64,000 nucleotides of DNA. Source: Microbacterium sp. 1S1 (lineage in GTDB: Bacteria > Actinomycetota > Actinomycetes > Actinomycetales > Microbacteriaceae). The stretch is taken from the NCBI RefSeq assembly GCF_008271365.1, contig NZ_CP043430.1:930001-994000 (forward strand), given 5' to 3'. Each line of letters starts with the position of its first letter. Position 1 is the first letter of the stretch. The translations under genes and the position numbers were made by a program. Below the pieces are notes generated by a model. It did no database searches. It was given only the letters and a program-made list of their open reading frames with translations, and was not told the origin of the DNA. Shown one piece after another: positions 20,033-28,961 of the stretch.

Positions 20033-21172
20033 ATGTCGTACGACATTCAGGTATATGGAAGTTCCCGGCTCGCACCGTCGGACGTGCAGACGAGGGTGCA
20101 ATCTCTCGAAGTGGGCGAGACCTCTGGCGGTGGGCTCGTCCAGGTCTTCACTCATCGTTCAGGGGAGTACTGCTTCGTCGTCGACGGGCCGCACGACGTC
20201 GGAGGCGAGGACATGGACAGTGTTCCCACCGGTCTCCCCGACAACGTGCGCTTCTGGTACACAGTCATCGTCGAAGGCTCTGCGCAGCCCCATATCGGAC
20301 ATGCGCTGCGTTTCGCGGATGAGCTAGCCGGGGCGGTGGGAGGGATCGTGCACGATCCACAGGTCGTCGTGGAGGAGACGTCCGACCCTCGATACGTGTC
20401 AAGGAAGACCGGGCCCAGCCGCGAGAAGTTCCTGCACGTCGAGTGGTTCCGGCACTTCGACGAGAAAAGCCCTTCGCTTGCCCAGATGTATCTCGAATCA
20501 GCGAAGGAGCATCTTCCGGCCGCGCTGCCCACCGTGTTCGGGGTCACCGAGCCACTACGGGGAAAGCTCGCCGAGGACGGGGCTCAAGGGGTCGACCGCA
20601 TCTACCGAGATGATGGTCACCGCAGCAGACTGGTCCTCCGGGGGCGAAAGCCGCTCGTTTCGGGATTTATTAGTGGGTGGTCCGATCAGTCCATCGCTGA
20701 ACAGCAGCGCGTCCGGCTCGTCTTCGATGCGTCGGCGCTCTCCAAGCCTCAATTCGTGAGCGCCTTCGAGAGCTTCTTCGTCGATTTCGCACAGCGTTCG
20801 AGCAGCTTCTTCTCGTACGCCGAGGTCACGCAGTCCCGCTTCTCACCGACGATGGCGCTGCCGCAACGGGGTGAGTGGCCCGGCCTGCCGCAGAGCCCTC
20901 CGTGGCTGAGCTGGTTCTCCACGGAGTACGCCGACCTCGTCCGCCCGCATCTGACCGCGGGTGAGCATCGCGAGCTGAGGGGTGGCATGCTCTATCGCTC
21001 GAACATGCCTGCGACGAGCGTCAGCGCTTCATGGACGGAGCCGGGGGCCTGGGTCCCCTCCGAGTTCGTTCCTGTTCAGGCGGATCCTGACAATCACCGC
21101 AAATCCACGGCTCGCGCAAGTGAGATGCCCGCCCCCCTGCGGTCCTCAGACTATTTCGTCAAGGTTCGGTGA
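20033..21172 (+). CDS. Putative immunity protein for the adjacent nuclease toxin tip
   Basis: This 379-residue soluble protein starts with ATG at 20033, fourteen nt after the toxin frame, behind GAGGGTGAGG. No signal or membrane segment is seen. Residues 1-115 (MSYDIQVYGSSRLAPSDVQ...) look like one alpha/beta unit. Residues ~130-379 form a second, with FLHVEWFRHF, FVSAFESFFVDFAQ and WLSWFSTEYADLVRPHL, a style I associate with Imm52-type immunity proteins. That family link is a tentative resemblance; the immunity role rests mainly on position. Base composition seems lower in GC than core genes, fitting acquisition by transfer. Confidence 0.5.
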   Translation: MSYDIQVYGSSRLAPSDVQTRVQSLEVGETSGGGLVQVFTHRSGEYCFVVDGPHDVGGEDMDSVPTGLPDNVRFWYTVIVEGSAQPHIGHALRFADELAGAVGGIVHDPQVVVEETSDPRYVSRKTGPSREKFLHVEWFRHFDEKSPSLAQMYLESAKEHLPAALPTVFGVTEPLRGKLAEDGAQGVDRIYRDDGHRSRLVLRGRKPLVSGFISGWSDQSIAEQQRVRLVFDASALSKPQFVSAFESFFVDFAQRSSSFFSYAEVTQSRFSPTMALPQRGEWPGLPQSPPWLSWFSTEYADLVRPHLTAGEHRELRGGMLYRSNMPATSVSASWTEPGAWVPSEFVPVQADPDNHRKSTARASEMPAPLRSSDYFVKVR

Positions 21173-21257
21173 CTTCTCGGATCCGAGGAGCGACACCTGC
21201 CATTCATACTCCGCCCCTTTGAAAGGAAGTACACGTCCTCGTTGAATTCGCCGCCGG

Positions 21258-23675
21258 GTGCGCGCCGGCGCGGCCGGCGTCGCGGCCACATTAGCGGCGG
21301 CGCTCTTGGTGAGCGTGCCGATGTCGCCAGCGGTCGCCGCCGACGCGCCGGGGTACCTGGTCGAGAGCGGAGCCTATCCGGACGGGGCAGCCGTGGGCGC
21401 CGCGAAAGGGATCGTCTTGAAAGACGGCAACGGCGGCCTGCAGGTCGTGGATTGCGTGCCGCGGACAGGGCAGGTCGAAATGGAGAGCAATCAGAACGGG
21501 AAGAGGGCGACGGTCTGTTTCGAGCCGGTGTTCCGACCGGCCATCCTGAACCTCGAGATCACGAGCTCGTTCGGCGTGAAGGCGGGCGCGCAGCCGATGG
21601 AGGTCACCTACTCGATCGCCGCAGGTGACGAAAAGAAGGAGCTCGTTCCGGCGGGCGGCCGTCGTAGCGTCGACACGCCGTTCACGGGCCAGTCGACGAT
21701 CCTCGTCATCGAGGTGAAGTCGGATCCCGCCGTCGATGTGCCTGCCACCACGGCGACGCATCCGCGCACAGCAGTCACGAAGGTCCGGACGGGGCTGGGC
21801 TCTTGCACGGGCACGCTCGTGGATCGCTCCTGGGTCCTCACCGCGGCGAGTTGCTTCGCCTCGCAGCCTGCCGCTGTCGTGGCGGGTGCTCCTTCCTCAC
21901 CAGCGCGCGTTCTCTTCGGGCCGGACGCGGCCAACGATCGCACGGCGAGCGGCTCCGGTGAGCTCGGTGTGAAGATCACGCAGCTCCAGCCGGCGGGCGA
22001 CGGCAGCGACATCGTTCTCGCCAAGCTGGAGACGCCAGTCGATGACGTCACGCCGATGCCGATAGCGACGGCAGCGCCGTCAGGCGGAGAGCACGTGTCG
22101 TTCACCGGCTTCGGTCGTACCGACTCCGTGTGGGTCCCGCTGGTCTCTCGCACGCAGACCTACCCGATCACCGCTGTGGCCCAGAAGACGCTGACGGCGT
22201 CGTCGTCGGCTGCCGCCCTGTGCGTCGGCGACGGCGGCGCTCCGGGCGTCCGCGACATCGATGGGACGGACACCCTCGTCGCAGTCGCGTCCCGCTCCTC
22301 TCAAGCGGGCTGCTTCGGATCGGGAGTGCCTGCCGGATTGGCGGAGGTGACGGCGACGCGCGGAGATGCGATCGCCGGATGGGTCGCCGCCACCGTGCAG
22401 AAGGCTCTGGACACGACACCGGTCGCTGCGGCGGATCAGGACCTCGCCCAGCAGATCATCGCGAGCGGCCGTGTCTCCGGCGGTGAAGCGGTCGCGCAGA
22501 TCCGGGCGTATGCCGACGGCTTCAAGCGGGGGCATCTGATCGACGGGCAGGTCCGCGACTGCACCATCGATCCCGTGATCCTCACAGCACTGAAGACGGT
22601 CGTCGTGGATAAGGGCTTCTCCCTCACGATCTCGGCACTCAATGAGTACTGCACGACGGCCACTCCGTCTGCGACGAGCTACCACGCGAAGAACAGCGGA
22701 GGTCACGCGGTCGACATCAGCGCAGTCAATGGCGTCCCTGCCAGCGGCGACACGAGCGAGGACAAGGCTCTCGCGGCGGCTATGTTTGCGGCGCTCCCTG
22801 CGCCGGCCGGGATCGGACAAGTCACTTGCCGCGCGGCGCTCACGGTGCCCAGCGGCTGGGCGCAGACCGAGGAAGATTGCAGCCACAATCACTTCGAGTA
22901 CCACGGCACACCGCTGACGCCGACGAAGCCCTCCTTCGACCTCAACAGCGACGGTAAGGCAGATGTGATCGGTATCAGCTCGACCCACGCGCTCAACATC
23001 TACCACGGCAACGGTCGCGGTGGCTGGGCCGGGCAGACCGTTGTCAGCCAGGGGTGGAGTGCGGCGAAGACAGTCATCCACGGGGATTACAACGGCGATG
23101 GCAAGGGCGACATGATGGTCATCAACACCGACGGAACGCTGTGGTATCACGAGGGTAACGGGGCGCTCGGGTTCCCCACCAGGGCCCTGGTCGACCGCGG
23201 TTGGGAAACGAAGGGATTGATCACGGGAGGCGTCGATTTCAACGGCGACAAACGCGCTGATCTCGTCGCGCGCGAGTCCGATGGGAATCTGTATGCGTAC
23301 CCGGGGAATGGGAATGGGACCTTCGGACAGAAGATGCGGATCGGCGTCGCGTGGGGTTCGGTTACCCGCGTGCTCGCGGGTGACTTCACGGGCGATGGCA
23401 AGGGCGACATCCTGGCTGCCAACACGGCCGGGTACCTCAACATCTACCCGGGAACGGGCACGGTGGTGACCTCGGGCCCGCGCGTCGGCAATGGCTGGAA
23501 CGGCATCACAGCAATTACGGGAGGTGTCGACTACACGGGTGACGGGAAGGCCGATCTGTTCGGCCGGAGCGCCGCGGACAATGCTCTCTATCTCTACGCA
23601 GGGAACGGCGTGAGCGGATTCGCCGCCTCTGTTCGCGTCGGCCAGGGATGGAACTCGCTCCGCACCTTCAGCTGA
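21258..23675 (+). CDS. Secreted trypsin-like pseudoprotease with M15-like domain and FG-GAP repeats
   Basis: This ~805-residue secreted protein has four parts: a signal peptide (ending SPAVAADAP), a beta-rich linker, a chymotrypsin-fold domain (~165-390), and a D,D-carboxypeptidase M15/LAS-like domain (~395-560) with [15 protein letters not shown] and HNHFEYHG, giving His, Asp and His ligands. Five FG-GAP/VCBS repeats follow ([50 protein letters not shown]). In the protease part VLTAAHC has become VLTAASC and GDSGGP has become GDGGAP, so both catalytic His and Ser are lost; only the Asp (GSDIVLAKL) remains. The start is uncertain: GTG at 21258 is listed, but the codons just upstream read ATT CGC CGC CGG, suggesting a lost ATG or an ATT start at 21246. 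Cell-wall substrate is inferred. Confidence 0.75.
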   Translation: MRAGAAGVAATLAAALLVSVPMSPAVAADAPGYLVESGAYPDGAAVGAAKGIVLKDGNGGLQVVDCVPRTGQVEMESNQNGKRATVCFEPVFRPAILNLEITSSFGVKAGAQPMEVTYSIAAGDEKKELVPAGGRRSVDTPFTGQSTILVIEVKSDPAVDVPATTATHPRTAVTKVRTGLGSCTGTLVDRSWVLTAASCFASQPAAVVAGAPSSPARVLFGPDAANDRTASGSGELGVKITQLQPAGDGSDIVLAKLETPVDDVTPMPIATAAPSGGEHVSFTGFGRTDSVWVPLVSRTQTYPITAVAQKTLTASSSAAALCVGDGGAPGVRDIDGTDTLVAVASRSSQAGCFGSGVPAGLAEVTATRGDAIAGWVAATVQKALDTTPVAAADQDLAQQIIASGRVSGGEAVAQIRAYADGFKRGHLIDGQVRDCTIDPVILTALKTVVVDKGFSLTISALNEYCTTATPSATSYHAKNSGGHAVDISAVNGVPASGDTSEDKALAAAMFAALPAPAGIGQVTCRAALTVPSGWAQTEEDCSHNHFEYHGTPLTPTKPSFDLNSDGKADVIGISSTHALNIYHGNGRGGWAGQTVVSQGWSAAKTVIHGDYNGDGKGDMMVINTDGTLWYHEGNGALGFPTRALVDRGWETKGLITGGVDFNGDKRADLVARESDGNLYAYPGNGNGTFGQKMRIGVAWGSVTRVLAGDFTGDGKGDILAANTAGYLNIYPGTGTVVTSGPRVGNGWNGITAITGGVDYTGDGKADLFGRSAADNALYLYAGNGVSGFAASVRVGQGWNSLRTFS

Positions 23676-23707
23676 GGAATGAGGGGGCATCCGTGCCCCC
23701 TCATTCC
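23676..23707 (+). terminator. Perfect hairpin terminator after pseudoprotease gene
   Basis: GGAATGAGGGGGCA and its exact complement form a 14-bp stem with a 4-nt loop, directly after the TGA stop. It is the strongest intrinsic terminator-like hairpin in the window, although no U-tract follows. Confidence 0.75.
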
Positions 23708-23738
23708 GGTGCAGGACCGAAACCACGTCATCGCTCGC

Positions 23739-23798
23739 GGTGCGGGATCGAAATGGTGCCGTCGACGCCCCCGGAAGGCGCGTATTCCGTCCCGTATC
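23739..23798. repeat. Palindromic intergenic element, family C, copy 3 (right border of island)
   Basis: This 60-nt copy, from GGTGCGGGATCGAAATGG to GTATTCCGTCCCGTATC, matches the 19169 copy in both halves and in orientation. It lies between the terminator of the pseudoprotease gene and purA, marking the right edge of the accessory segment. Confidence 0.8.
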
Positions 23799-23905
23799 GC
23801 GCTTCCGAGGGTGTCGGAGGCCTGCCGATAGGATGGGAGCGCCCGATCGGGCCAGCTCATCCGCCGGTGGAATCCCGGCGAGAGGCATCATCCAGGGGGT
23901 TTCCC

Positions 23906-25192
23906 ATGCCAGGAATCGTGATCGTCGGCGTGCAGTGGGGCGACGAAGGAAAGGGCAAGGCCACCGATCTGCTCGGTGAGCGCACCGACTGGGTGGTGAA
24001 GTTCAACGGCGGCAACAACGCCGGGCACACCGTGGTCGTCGGCGACGAGAAGTACGCGCTGCACCTGCTGCCCTCCGGCATCCTCTCGCCCGGTGTGAAC
24101 CCGGTCATCGGCAACGGCGTGGTCATCGACCTCGAGGTGCTCTTCTCCGAGCTGGAGGCGCTGTCCGCCCGCGGCATCGACGTCTCGCGGCTCAAGGTCA
24201 GCGCCAACGCGCACATCATCACCCAGTACCACCGCACGCTCGACAAGGTCACCGAGCGCTTCCTCGGCAAGCGCAACATCGGCACCACCGGCCGCGGCAT
24301 CGGTCCGGCCTACGCCGACAAGATCAACCGCGTCGGCATCCGCGTGCAGGACCTCTTCGACGAGAACATCCTGCGGCAGAAGGTGGAGGGCGCCCTCGAC
24401 CAGAAGAACCACCTCCTGGTGAAGGTCTTCAACCGTCGTGCCGTCACCTGCGACGAGATCGTGGAGGACCTGCTCTCCTACGCTGAGCGGCTGCGGCCGA
24501 TGGTCGCCGACACCGGCTACCTCATCGACCAGGCCTTGAGCCGCGGCGAGGTCGTCGTGTTCGAGGGCGGCCAGGCCACGATGCTCGACATCGACCACGG
24601 CACCTACCCGTTCGTCACCTCGTCCTCGGCCACGGCCGGCGGCGCCTCGACCGGCTCCGGAGTCGGCCCCGGTGCACTCGACCGCATCGTCGGCATCGTC
24701 AAGGCGTACACGACCCGCGTCGGGTCCGGGCCGTTCCCGACCGAGCTGTTCGACGAGCAGGGCGAGTGGCTGCGCAAGCAGGGCTTCGAGTTCGGCACCA
24801 CCACCGGGCGCCCGCGCCGGGTGGGCTGGTACGACGCGCCCATCACCCGCTACGCCACGCGCATCAACGGCATCACCGACCTCGTGCTCACCAAGCTCGA
24901 CATCCTCACCGGGCTCGAGAAGATCCCGGTGTGCGTGGCCTACGACGTCGACGGCGAGCGCTTCGACGAGGTGCCGGTGAACCAGACCGACTTCCACCAC
25001 GCGAAGCCGATCCTGGAGTACTTCCCGGGCTGGAGCGAGGACATCTCGACCGCCCGCACCTTCGAAGACCTGCCGCAGACGGCGCAGGACTACGTGCTCG
25101 CGCTGGAGAAGATGAGCAACACGCGCATCTCGGTCATCGGCGTCGGTCCCGAGCGCGACCAGGTGATCGTGCGCCACGACCTGCTCGACTGA
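23906..25192 (+). CDS. purA: Adenylosuccinate synthetase
   Basis: This GTP-dependent cytoplasmic enzyme joins IMP and aspartate to adenylosuccinate, the first committed step to AMP. The ATG at 23906 gives 428 residues, the usual length. The start [23 protein letters not shown] (P-loop with catalytic Asp), [11 protein letters not shown] (catalytic His), [14 protein letters not shown], the [19 protein letters not shown] segment and [11 protein letters not shown] are all present. An upstream in-frame extension to 23648 runs across a palindromic element and is non-coding. A TAGGAT sequence near 23830 may be the -10. A lactonase gene follows 5 nt downstream. Confidence 0.98.
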   Translation: MPGIVIVGVQWGDEGKGKATDLLGERTDWVVKFNGGNNAGHTVVVGDEKYALHLLPSGILSPGVNPVIGNGVVIDLEVLFSELEALSARGIDVSRLKVSANAHIITQYHRTLDKVTERFLGKRNIGTTGRGIGPAYADKINRVGIRVQDLFDENILRQKVEGALDQKNHLLVKVFNRRAVTCDEIVEDLLSYAERLRPMVADTGYLIDQALSRGEVVVFEGGQATMLDIDHGTYPFVTSSSATAGGASTGSGVGPGALDRIVGIVKAYTTRVGSGPFPTELFDEQGEWLRKQGFEFGTTTGRPRRVGWYDAPITRYATRINGITDLVLTKLDILTGLEKIPVCVAYDVDGERFDEVPVNQTDFHHAKPILEYFPGWSEDISTARTFEDLPQTAQDYVLALEKMSNTRISVIGVGPERDQVIVRHDLLD

Positions 25193-25197
25193 CCGGC

Positions 25198-26301
25198 ATG
25201 ACGCGTTTCTGGCTCGGGGGCTACGGCCCGGCGATGGAGGGCTCCGCCGAGGGGATCGGCGTCCTGGCGGGTGACGAGGGCCGTGAGGCCACGACACTCG
25301 CCTACCGCGGACCGGTGACGCAGACGCCGTCGCCGTCGTGGCTCGCGGCGCATCCGTCCCTCGACGTCGTGTACGCCGCGCTGGAGGGCGATGCCGCCGT
25401 GCAGGCGTTCGTGCGCTCGGGGGAGATGGCGCTGACACCGCTCGGCGACCCGGTCCCGGCGGGCGACGGCGTGTGCCATGTCGCGGTGTCCGGCGATGGA
25501 CGGACGCTCATCGCGAGCTGCTATGGCGACGGACGGGTCGTGCGTTTCGGGCTCGCCGCGGACGGCCACCTCGTACCGGCGAAGGAGGACGCGGCCGCCG
25601 CGCTCCGAGCCGCCCTCTTCGGCGACGGTGACCCGGATGCCGCGCCGGCGACTCCCGCCGGAGACGGCATCGCCGCGGTCGACCCGTACGGGGACGCGGA
25701 CCGCGCGTCCCATGCACACGCGGCCGCGTTCCTGCCGGACGGCCGCGTGGTCACGACCGATCTCGGCTTCGATCTCGTCCGGTTCTGGCGTCTGCAGGGC
25801 AGCGGGCTCACCCTCGACCAGGAGGTCGTGCTCCCGCGCGGAACCGGCCCGCGGCACATGGTCGTGCATCCGAGCGGCCACCTGCACGTCGTCACCGAGT
25901 ACTCGTGCGAGGTCTTCACGCTCGCGGCGGCCGCCGACGGCACCTGGAGCGTCGTCTCCGCGGCGCCGGCGAGCCCCATCGCGCAGGTCGGCGTGGACTT
26001 CCCCGCCGAGCTCGCCCGCACCAAGGACGGCCAGTTCCTCTACACCGCCCTCCGTGGCAGCAACACGATCGCGGCGCTGCGGGTCCGCGGCAGCGGCGGG
26101 ACGCTGGAGCCGGTCGCCCTCGCCGACTCCGGAGTCGACTGGCCGCGGCACCACCTGGTCTATCAGGGCAAGCTCCTCGTCGCCGGACAGCGCTCCGACA
26201 CCGTGACGCTGCTCGACCTCGATGAGAGGACGGGAGCACCGCTCGGAGTCCGGCACGAGGCGCAGGCTCCGGCGCCGACGAGCATCCTCCCGCTCCGCTG
26301 A
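25198..26301 (+). CDS. Lactonase family protein (6-phosphogluconolactonase-like propeller)
   Basis: The ATG at 25198, five nt after purA, gives 367 residues. Repeated propeller-blade motifs are visible: SPSWLAAHPSLDVVYAALEG, HVAVSGDGRTLIASCYGDG, SHAHAAAFLPDGRVVTTDLG, GPRHMVVHPSGHLHVVTEY and FLYTALRGSNTIAAL. These match the YbhE/Pgl-type seven-bladed lactonase family, including the conserved PRH and RGSN stretches. It could hydrolyse 6-phosphogluconolactone, but no pentose-phosphate genes are near, so substrate assignment stays open. It is probably cotranscribed with purA. Confidence 0.85.
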   Translation: MTRFWLGGYGPAMEGSAEGIGVLAGDEGREATTLAYRGPVTQTPSPSWLAAHPSLDVVYAALEGDAAVQAFVRSGEMALTPLGDPVPAGDGVCHVAVSGDGRTLIASCYGDGRVVRFGLAADGHLVPAKEDAAAALRAALFGDGDPDAAPATPAGDGIAAVDPYGDADRASHAHAAAFLPDGRVVTTDLGFDLVRFWRLQGSGLTLDQEVVLPRGTGPRHMVVHPSGHLHVVTEYSCEVFTLAAAADGTWSVVSAAPASPIAQVGVDFPAELARTKDGQFLYTALRGSNTIAALRVRGSGGTLEPVALADSGVDWPRHHLVYQGKLLVAGQRSDTVTLLDLDERTGAPLGVRHEAQAPAPTSILPLR

Positions 26302-26369
26302 CGTTCAGCGAGCAGGCGGCGTTCGCCTTCGCCGCGGTGGAGTGATTTGCCCCGACGCGTCGGCGCCCC

Positions 26370-26405
26370 TACTCTGATGAACGGTGTTCAGGTGAACACC
26401 GTTCA
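26370..26405 (+). promoter_or_regulatory. bioY promoter with tandem BioQ-like operators
   Basis: A TACTCT -10 box at 26370-26375 is followed by two 13-bp sites, TGAACGGTGTTCA (26378-26390) and TGAACACCGTTCA (26393-26405), separated by GG. Each is TGAAC-N3-GTTCA, and together they form one large perfect inverted repeat. The half-site resembles the TGAAC-N3-GTTAC box described for the actinobacterial biotin repressor BioQ. Location across the expected transcription start fits repression of bioY by biotin status. Confidence 0.75.
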
Positions 26406-26418
26406 GGAAGGACGAACC

Positions 26419-26997
26419 ATGGCTCCCACGACCCGCGACACCTCGGCGGCCCTCGGTCGAGTGGCCGTGTCCGCCGCACTCATCATCGTCCTGGGCACGG
26501 TCGTCGTCCCGCTCCCGGGCGGCGTCCCCATCACCGGACAAACGCTCGCGGTCATGCTGGCGGGTCTCGTCCTCGGGCCGCGGGTCGCGCCGTGGTCCGT
26601 CGCACTGGTGCTCCTGCTCGCCGCGATCGGACTCCCGGTCCTCGCGGGAGGTCGCGGAGGGCTCGGGGTCTTCGTCGGTCCCACGGCGGGCTACCTGCTC
26701 GGCTGGGTCGCCGGCGTCGTCGTCATCGGACTCGTGATGCGTACCGGTCGGCCCACCTGGTGGCGCGTCGCGCTCGCCGCGTTCGTCGGCGGCGTGCTGG
26801 TGGTCTACGCTTTCGGCATCCCCGTGCAGGCCCTGGTCACCGGCGTCCCCCTCGACCTCACGGCGCTCTCCACTCTGGCCTTTCTCCCCGGCGACCTCAT
26901 CAAGGTGACCGCGGCCACCCTTGTCGTGCTCGCCCTCCGCCGTGCCTACCCCCGGGCGTTCGCCGATCAGCGTCCCGCCCGTCCCGCCGTCGCCTGA
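26419..26997 (+). CDS. bioY: Biotin transporter BioY (ECF S-component)
   Basis: The ATG at 26419 gives 192 residues with about six membrane helices. The BioY signatures PLPGGVPITGQTLAVMLAGLVLGPR and GGLGVFVGPTAGYLLG are intact, as is FLPGDLIKVTAATLVVLALRR at the end. BioY binds biotin in the membrane, alone or with shared ECF energising subunits; bioM/bioN homologues are not present here. A longer in-frame start at 26347 lies upstream of the operators and is unlikely. Regulation by a BioQ-type repressor is suggested by the tandem sites. Confidence 0.95.
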   Translation: MAPTTRDTSAALGRVAVSAALIIVLGTVVVPLPGGVPITGQTLAVMLAGLVLGPRVAPWSVALVLLLAAIGLPVLAGGRGGLGVFVGPTAGYLLGWVAGVVVIGLVMRTGRPTWWRVALAAFVGGVLVVYAFGIPVQALVTGVPLDLTALSTLAFLPGDLIKVTAATLVVLALRRAYPRAFADQRPARPAVA

Positions 26998-27031
26998 CCC
27001 TCCTCCCCGGCTTCCCCGCCGACTCTGCTCC

Positions 27032-27106
27032 GGATGCACGACCCGAAAACGTCTGCCGGCAGATGACCCCTTCAACGTCGTGCGGCCGTCCTCGGGCCGT
27101 GCATCC
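27032..27106. repeat. Palindromic intergenic element, family B, copy 1
   Basis: This 75-nt element has 15-nt arms GGATGCACGACCCGA and TCGGGCCGTGCATCC with a single mismatch. Its right half is nearly the same as the right half of the copy at 27195 (GCCGTCCTC...CGTGCATCC). Confidence 0.75.
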
Positions 27107-27194
27107 GTATCGTGGGACTCGACTCCGAACCCGAACTGCAGTCGGCCGCCTGACGCCCGAGCGTGTCGAGACCATCGCCGCCGGCTCCGGCCCG

Positions 27195-27268
27195 GGTGCA
27201 CGACCGGATCACGCCGGGCGGCCGATCGTGCTGTTCGGGTCGTGCAGCCGTCCTCCGGTCGTGCATCC
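27195..27268. repeat. Palindromic intergenic element, family B, copy 2
   Basis: This 74-nt element has arms GGTGCACGACCGGA and TCCGGTCGTGCATCC. It is arranged in tandem with copy 1, 88 nt away, in the same orientation. The TGCACGACC end is shared with the copies at 39741 and 39925. Confidence 0.75.
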
Positions 27269-27288
27269 GGACACGGCATCCGACGGCG

Positions 27289-27319
27289 GTTCCCGGCCGG
27301 CATATCGGCGGTCGGGAAC
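27289..27319. repeat. Intergenic hairpin
   Basis: GTTCCCGGCCG pairs with CGGCGGTCGGGAAC with one mismatch over a short AT-containing loop. It is not obviously related to the repeat families, and could be a terminator remnant or a diverged element. Confidence 0.45.
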
Positions 27320-27342
27320 AAGACGCCCGTGACTCGACGTTC

Positions 27343-27356
27343 GTCTTGAGCAAGAC
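27343..27356. promoter_or_regulatory. Candidate operator before the disulfide oxidoreductase gene
   Basis: GTCTTG-AG-CAAGAC is a perfect 14-bp palindrome 33 nt before the ATG at 27390. Its position suits a repressor or redox-sensor site. The regulator is unknown. Confidence 0.35.
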
Positions 27357-27389
27357 TTGCCCTGACACGGGCGACGGAGAGGGGCGAGC

Positions 27390-28826
27390 ATGACTGCTGC
27401 CGACAAGACCGACGACTACGACCTCATCGTGCTGGGCGGTGGTCCTGTCGGGGAGAACGTGGCCGACCGCGCGGTGCAGGGCGGGCTGACCGCCATCATC
27501 GTGGAGAGCGAGCTGGTGGGCGGCGAGTGCTCCTACTGGGCGTGCATGCCGTCGAAGGCGCTTCTCCGGTCGGCGCAGGCGCTGCGCGCGGCCCAGCACG
27601 TGGCCGGGGCGTCCCAGGCCGTGACCGGGACCCTCGACGTGCGCGCCGTGTTCGAGCGCCGCGACTCCTTCACCAGCAACTGGTCCGACGACGGACAGGT
27701 GAAGTGGCTGGAGTCCGCCCACATCGACCTCGCCCGGGGCCACGGCCGGCTCACGGGCGAGCGCGAGGTGACCGTGACCGACCCGGAGGGCGGCACCCGC
27801 GTGCTGCGCGCCCGTCACGCCGTCGCGATCAGCACCGGCTCGGATGCGGTCATCCCGCCGATCGAGGGTCTGCGCGAGGCCTCGCCCTGGACGAGCCGCG
27901 AGGCGACCAGCGCCGAGGAGCTGCCGGAGAGTCTCGCGGTGATCGGCGGCGGCGTGGTCGCGGTCGAGATGGCCACGGCGTACGCGGCCCTCGGCTCGCG
28001 CGTGACCCTGCTCGCACGCAGCGGGCTGCTGGGCGGCATGGAGCCCTTCGCCGGGCAGCGCGTGGCGGCGGGCCTGGAGGACCTCGGCGTCGACGTGCGC
28101 ACGAACACCGGCACCACGGCCGTCCGCCGCGGCGACGACGGAGTCACCATCACTCTCGACAGCGGCGAGACGGTGACCGCGGCGGAGGTCCTCGTCGCGA
28201 CCGGCCGCTCTCCGCGCAGCGCCGACATCGGGCTCGACGTGGTCGGGCTCGAACCGGGCGGCTGGATCGAGACCGACGACACCCTCCGCGTTCCGGACGT
28301 CGACTGGCTCTACGCCGTGGGCGACGTTAACGGCCGCGTGCTGCTCACGCACCAGGGCAAGTACCAGGCGCGCGCGGCCGGCGACGTCATCGCCGCCCGA
28401 GCGAAGGGCGAGGCGGTGCACGACGGGCCCTGGGGTCGGCATGCCGCCACCGCGGACCACGCCGCCGTGCCCCAGGTCACCTTCTCGATCCCCGAGGTCG
28501 GGTCGGTGGGACTCACGGAGGCGTCGGCACGGGAGGCCGGCATCTCCGTCCAGGCCGTCGACTACGACCTGGGCTGGGTGGCGGGTGCGAGCCTGTACGA
28601 GGACGGCTTCGCCGGCCAGGCGCGGCTGGTGATCGATACCGACCGCGACGTCGTGGTCGGTGCGACGTTCGTCGGCCCGGAGGTCGCCGAACTCGTGCAG
28701 GCGGCGACCATCGCGGTCGTCGGCGAGGTTCCGATCGCCCGACTGTGGCACGCGGTGCCGTCGTACCCCACGATCAGTGAGATCTGGTTGCGACTCCTGG
28801 AGGGATACGGGCGCGACTCGGCCTGA
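27390..28826 (+). CDS. FAD-dependent pyridine nucleotide-disulfide oxidoreductase
   Basis: This 478-residue class I disulfide oxidoreductase has an FAD-binding GGGPVG near residue 17 and a redox-active CSYWAC pair (Cys-x4-Cys) in GGECSYWACMPSKALL. An NAD(P)-binding GGGVVAVEMA, a second FAD motif LYAVGDVNG and a dimerisation domain with LWHAVPSYPTISEIW follow. It is close to the lipoamide dehydrogenase, mercuric reductase and mycothione reductase group, but no lipoyl or mercury genes adjoin it, so the physiological disulfide or quinone substrate is open. The ATG follows GGAGAGGGGCGAGC. Confidence 0.92.
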   Translation: MTAADKTDDYDLIVLGGGPVGENVADRAVQGGLTAIIVESELVGGECSYWACMPSKALLRSAQALRAAQHVAGASQAVTGTLDVRAVFERRDSFTSNWSDDGQVKWLESAHIDLARGHGRLTGEREVTVTDPEGGTRVLRARHAVAISTGSDAVIPPIEGLREASPWTSREATSAEELPESLAVIGGGVVAVEMATAYAALGSRVTLLARSGLLGGMEPFAGQRVAAGLEDLGVDVRTNTGTTAVRRGDDGVTITLDSGETVTAAEVLVATGRSPRSADIGLDVVGLEPGGWIETDDTLRVPDVDWLYAVGDVNGRVLLTHQGKYQARAAGDVIAARAKGEAVHDGPWGRHAATADHAAVPQVTFSIPEVGSVGLTEASAREAGISVQAVDYDLGWVAGASLYEDGFAGQARLVIDTDRDVVVGATFVGPEVAELVQAATIAVVGEVPIARLWHAVPSYPTISEIWLRLLEGYGRDSA

Positions 28827-28961
28827 GCCGGGCAATCCGTTCCCGCGGCGGCACCGAACAGCCCTCGAATTGTTTCCCCTCTTGACGACTCCGCGCGGAT
28901 ACCGCTGCGGATGTCACACCCGTCTTATACGCTCGAACCCGCATCCGAGGAGGCAGGACCC

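Larger units (their letters stand above)
26998..27389. other. Repeat-rich intergenic region
   Basis: No gene is seen in this 392-nt gap. It holds two family B palindromes (27032-27106 and 27195-27268), a further hairpin (27289-27319) and a short palindrome (27343-27356) before the oxidoreductase start. The palindromes may also stop transcription from bioY. Confidence 0.7.

Noticed and set aside
19169..23798. The island as an insertion sequence or transposon
   Set aside because: No transposase or integrase frame is present, and the border repeats are direct, not terminal inverted repeats of an IS.
23888..26256. Long minus-strand frames opposite purA and the lactonase
   Set aside because: They are antisense shadows of clearly conserved genes.
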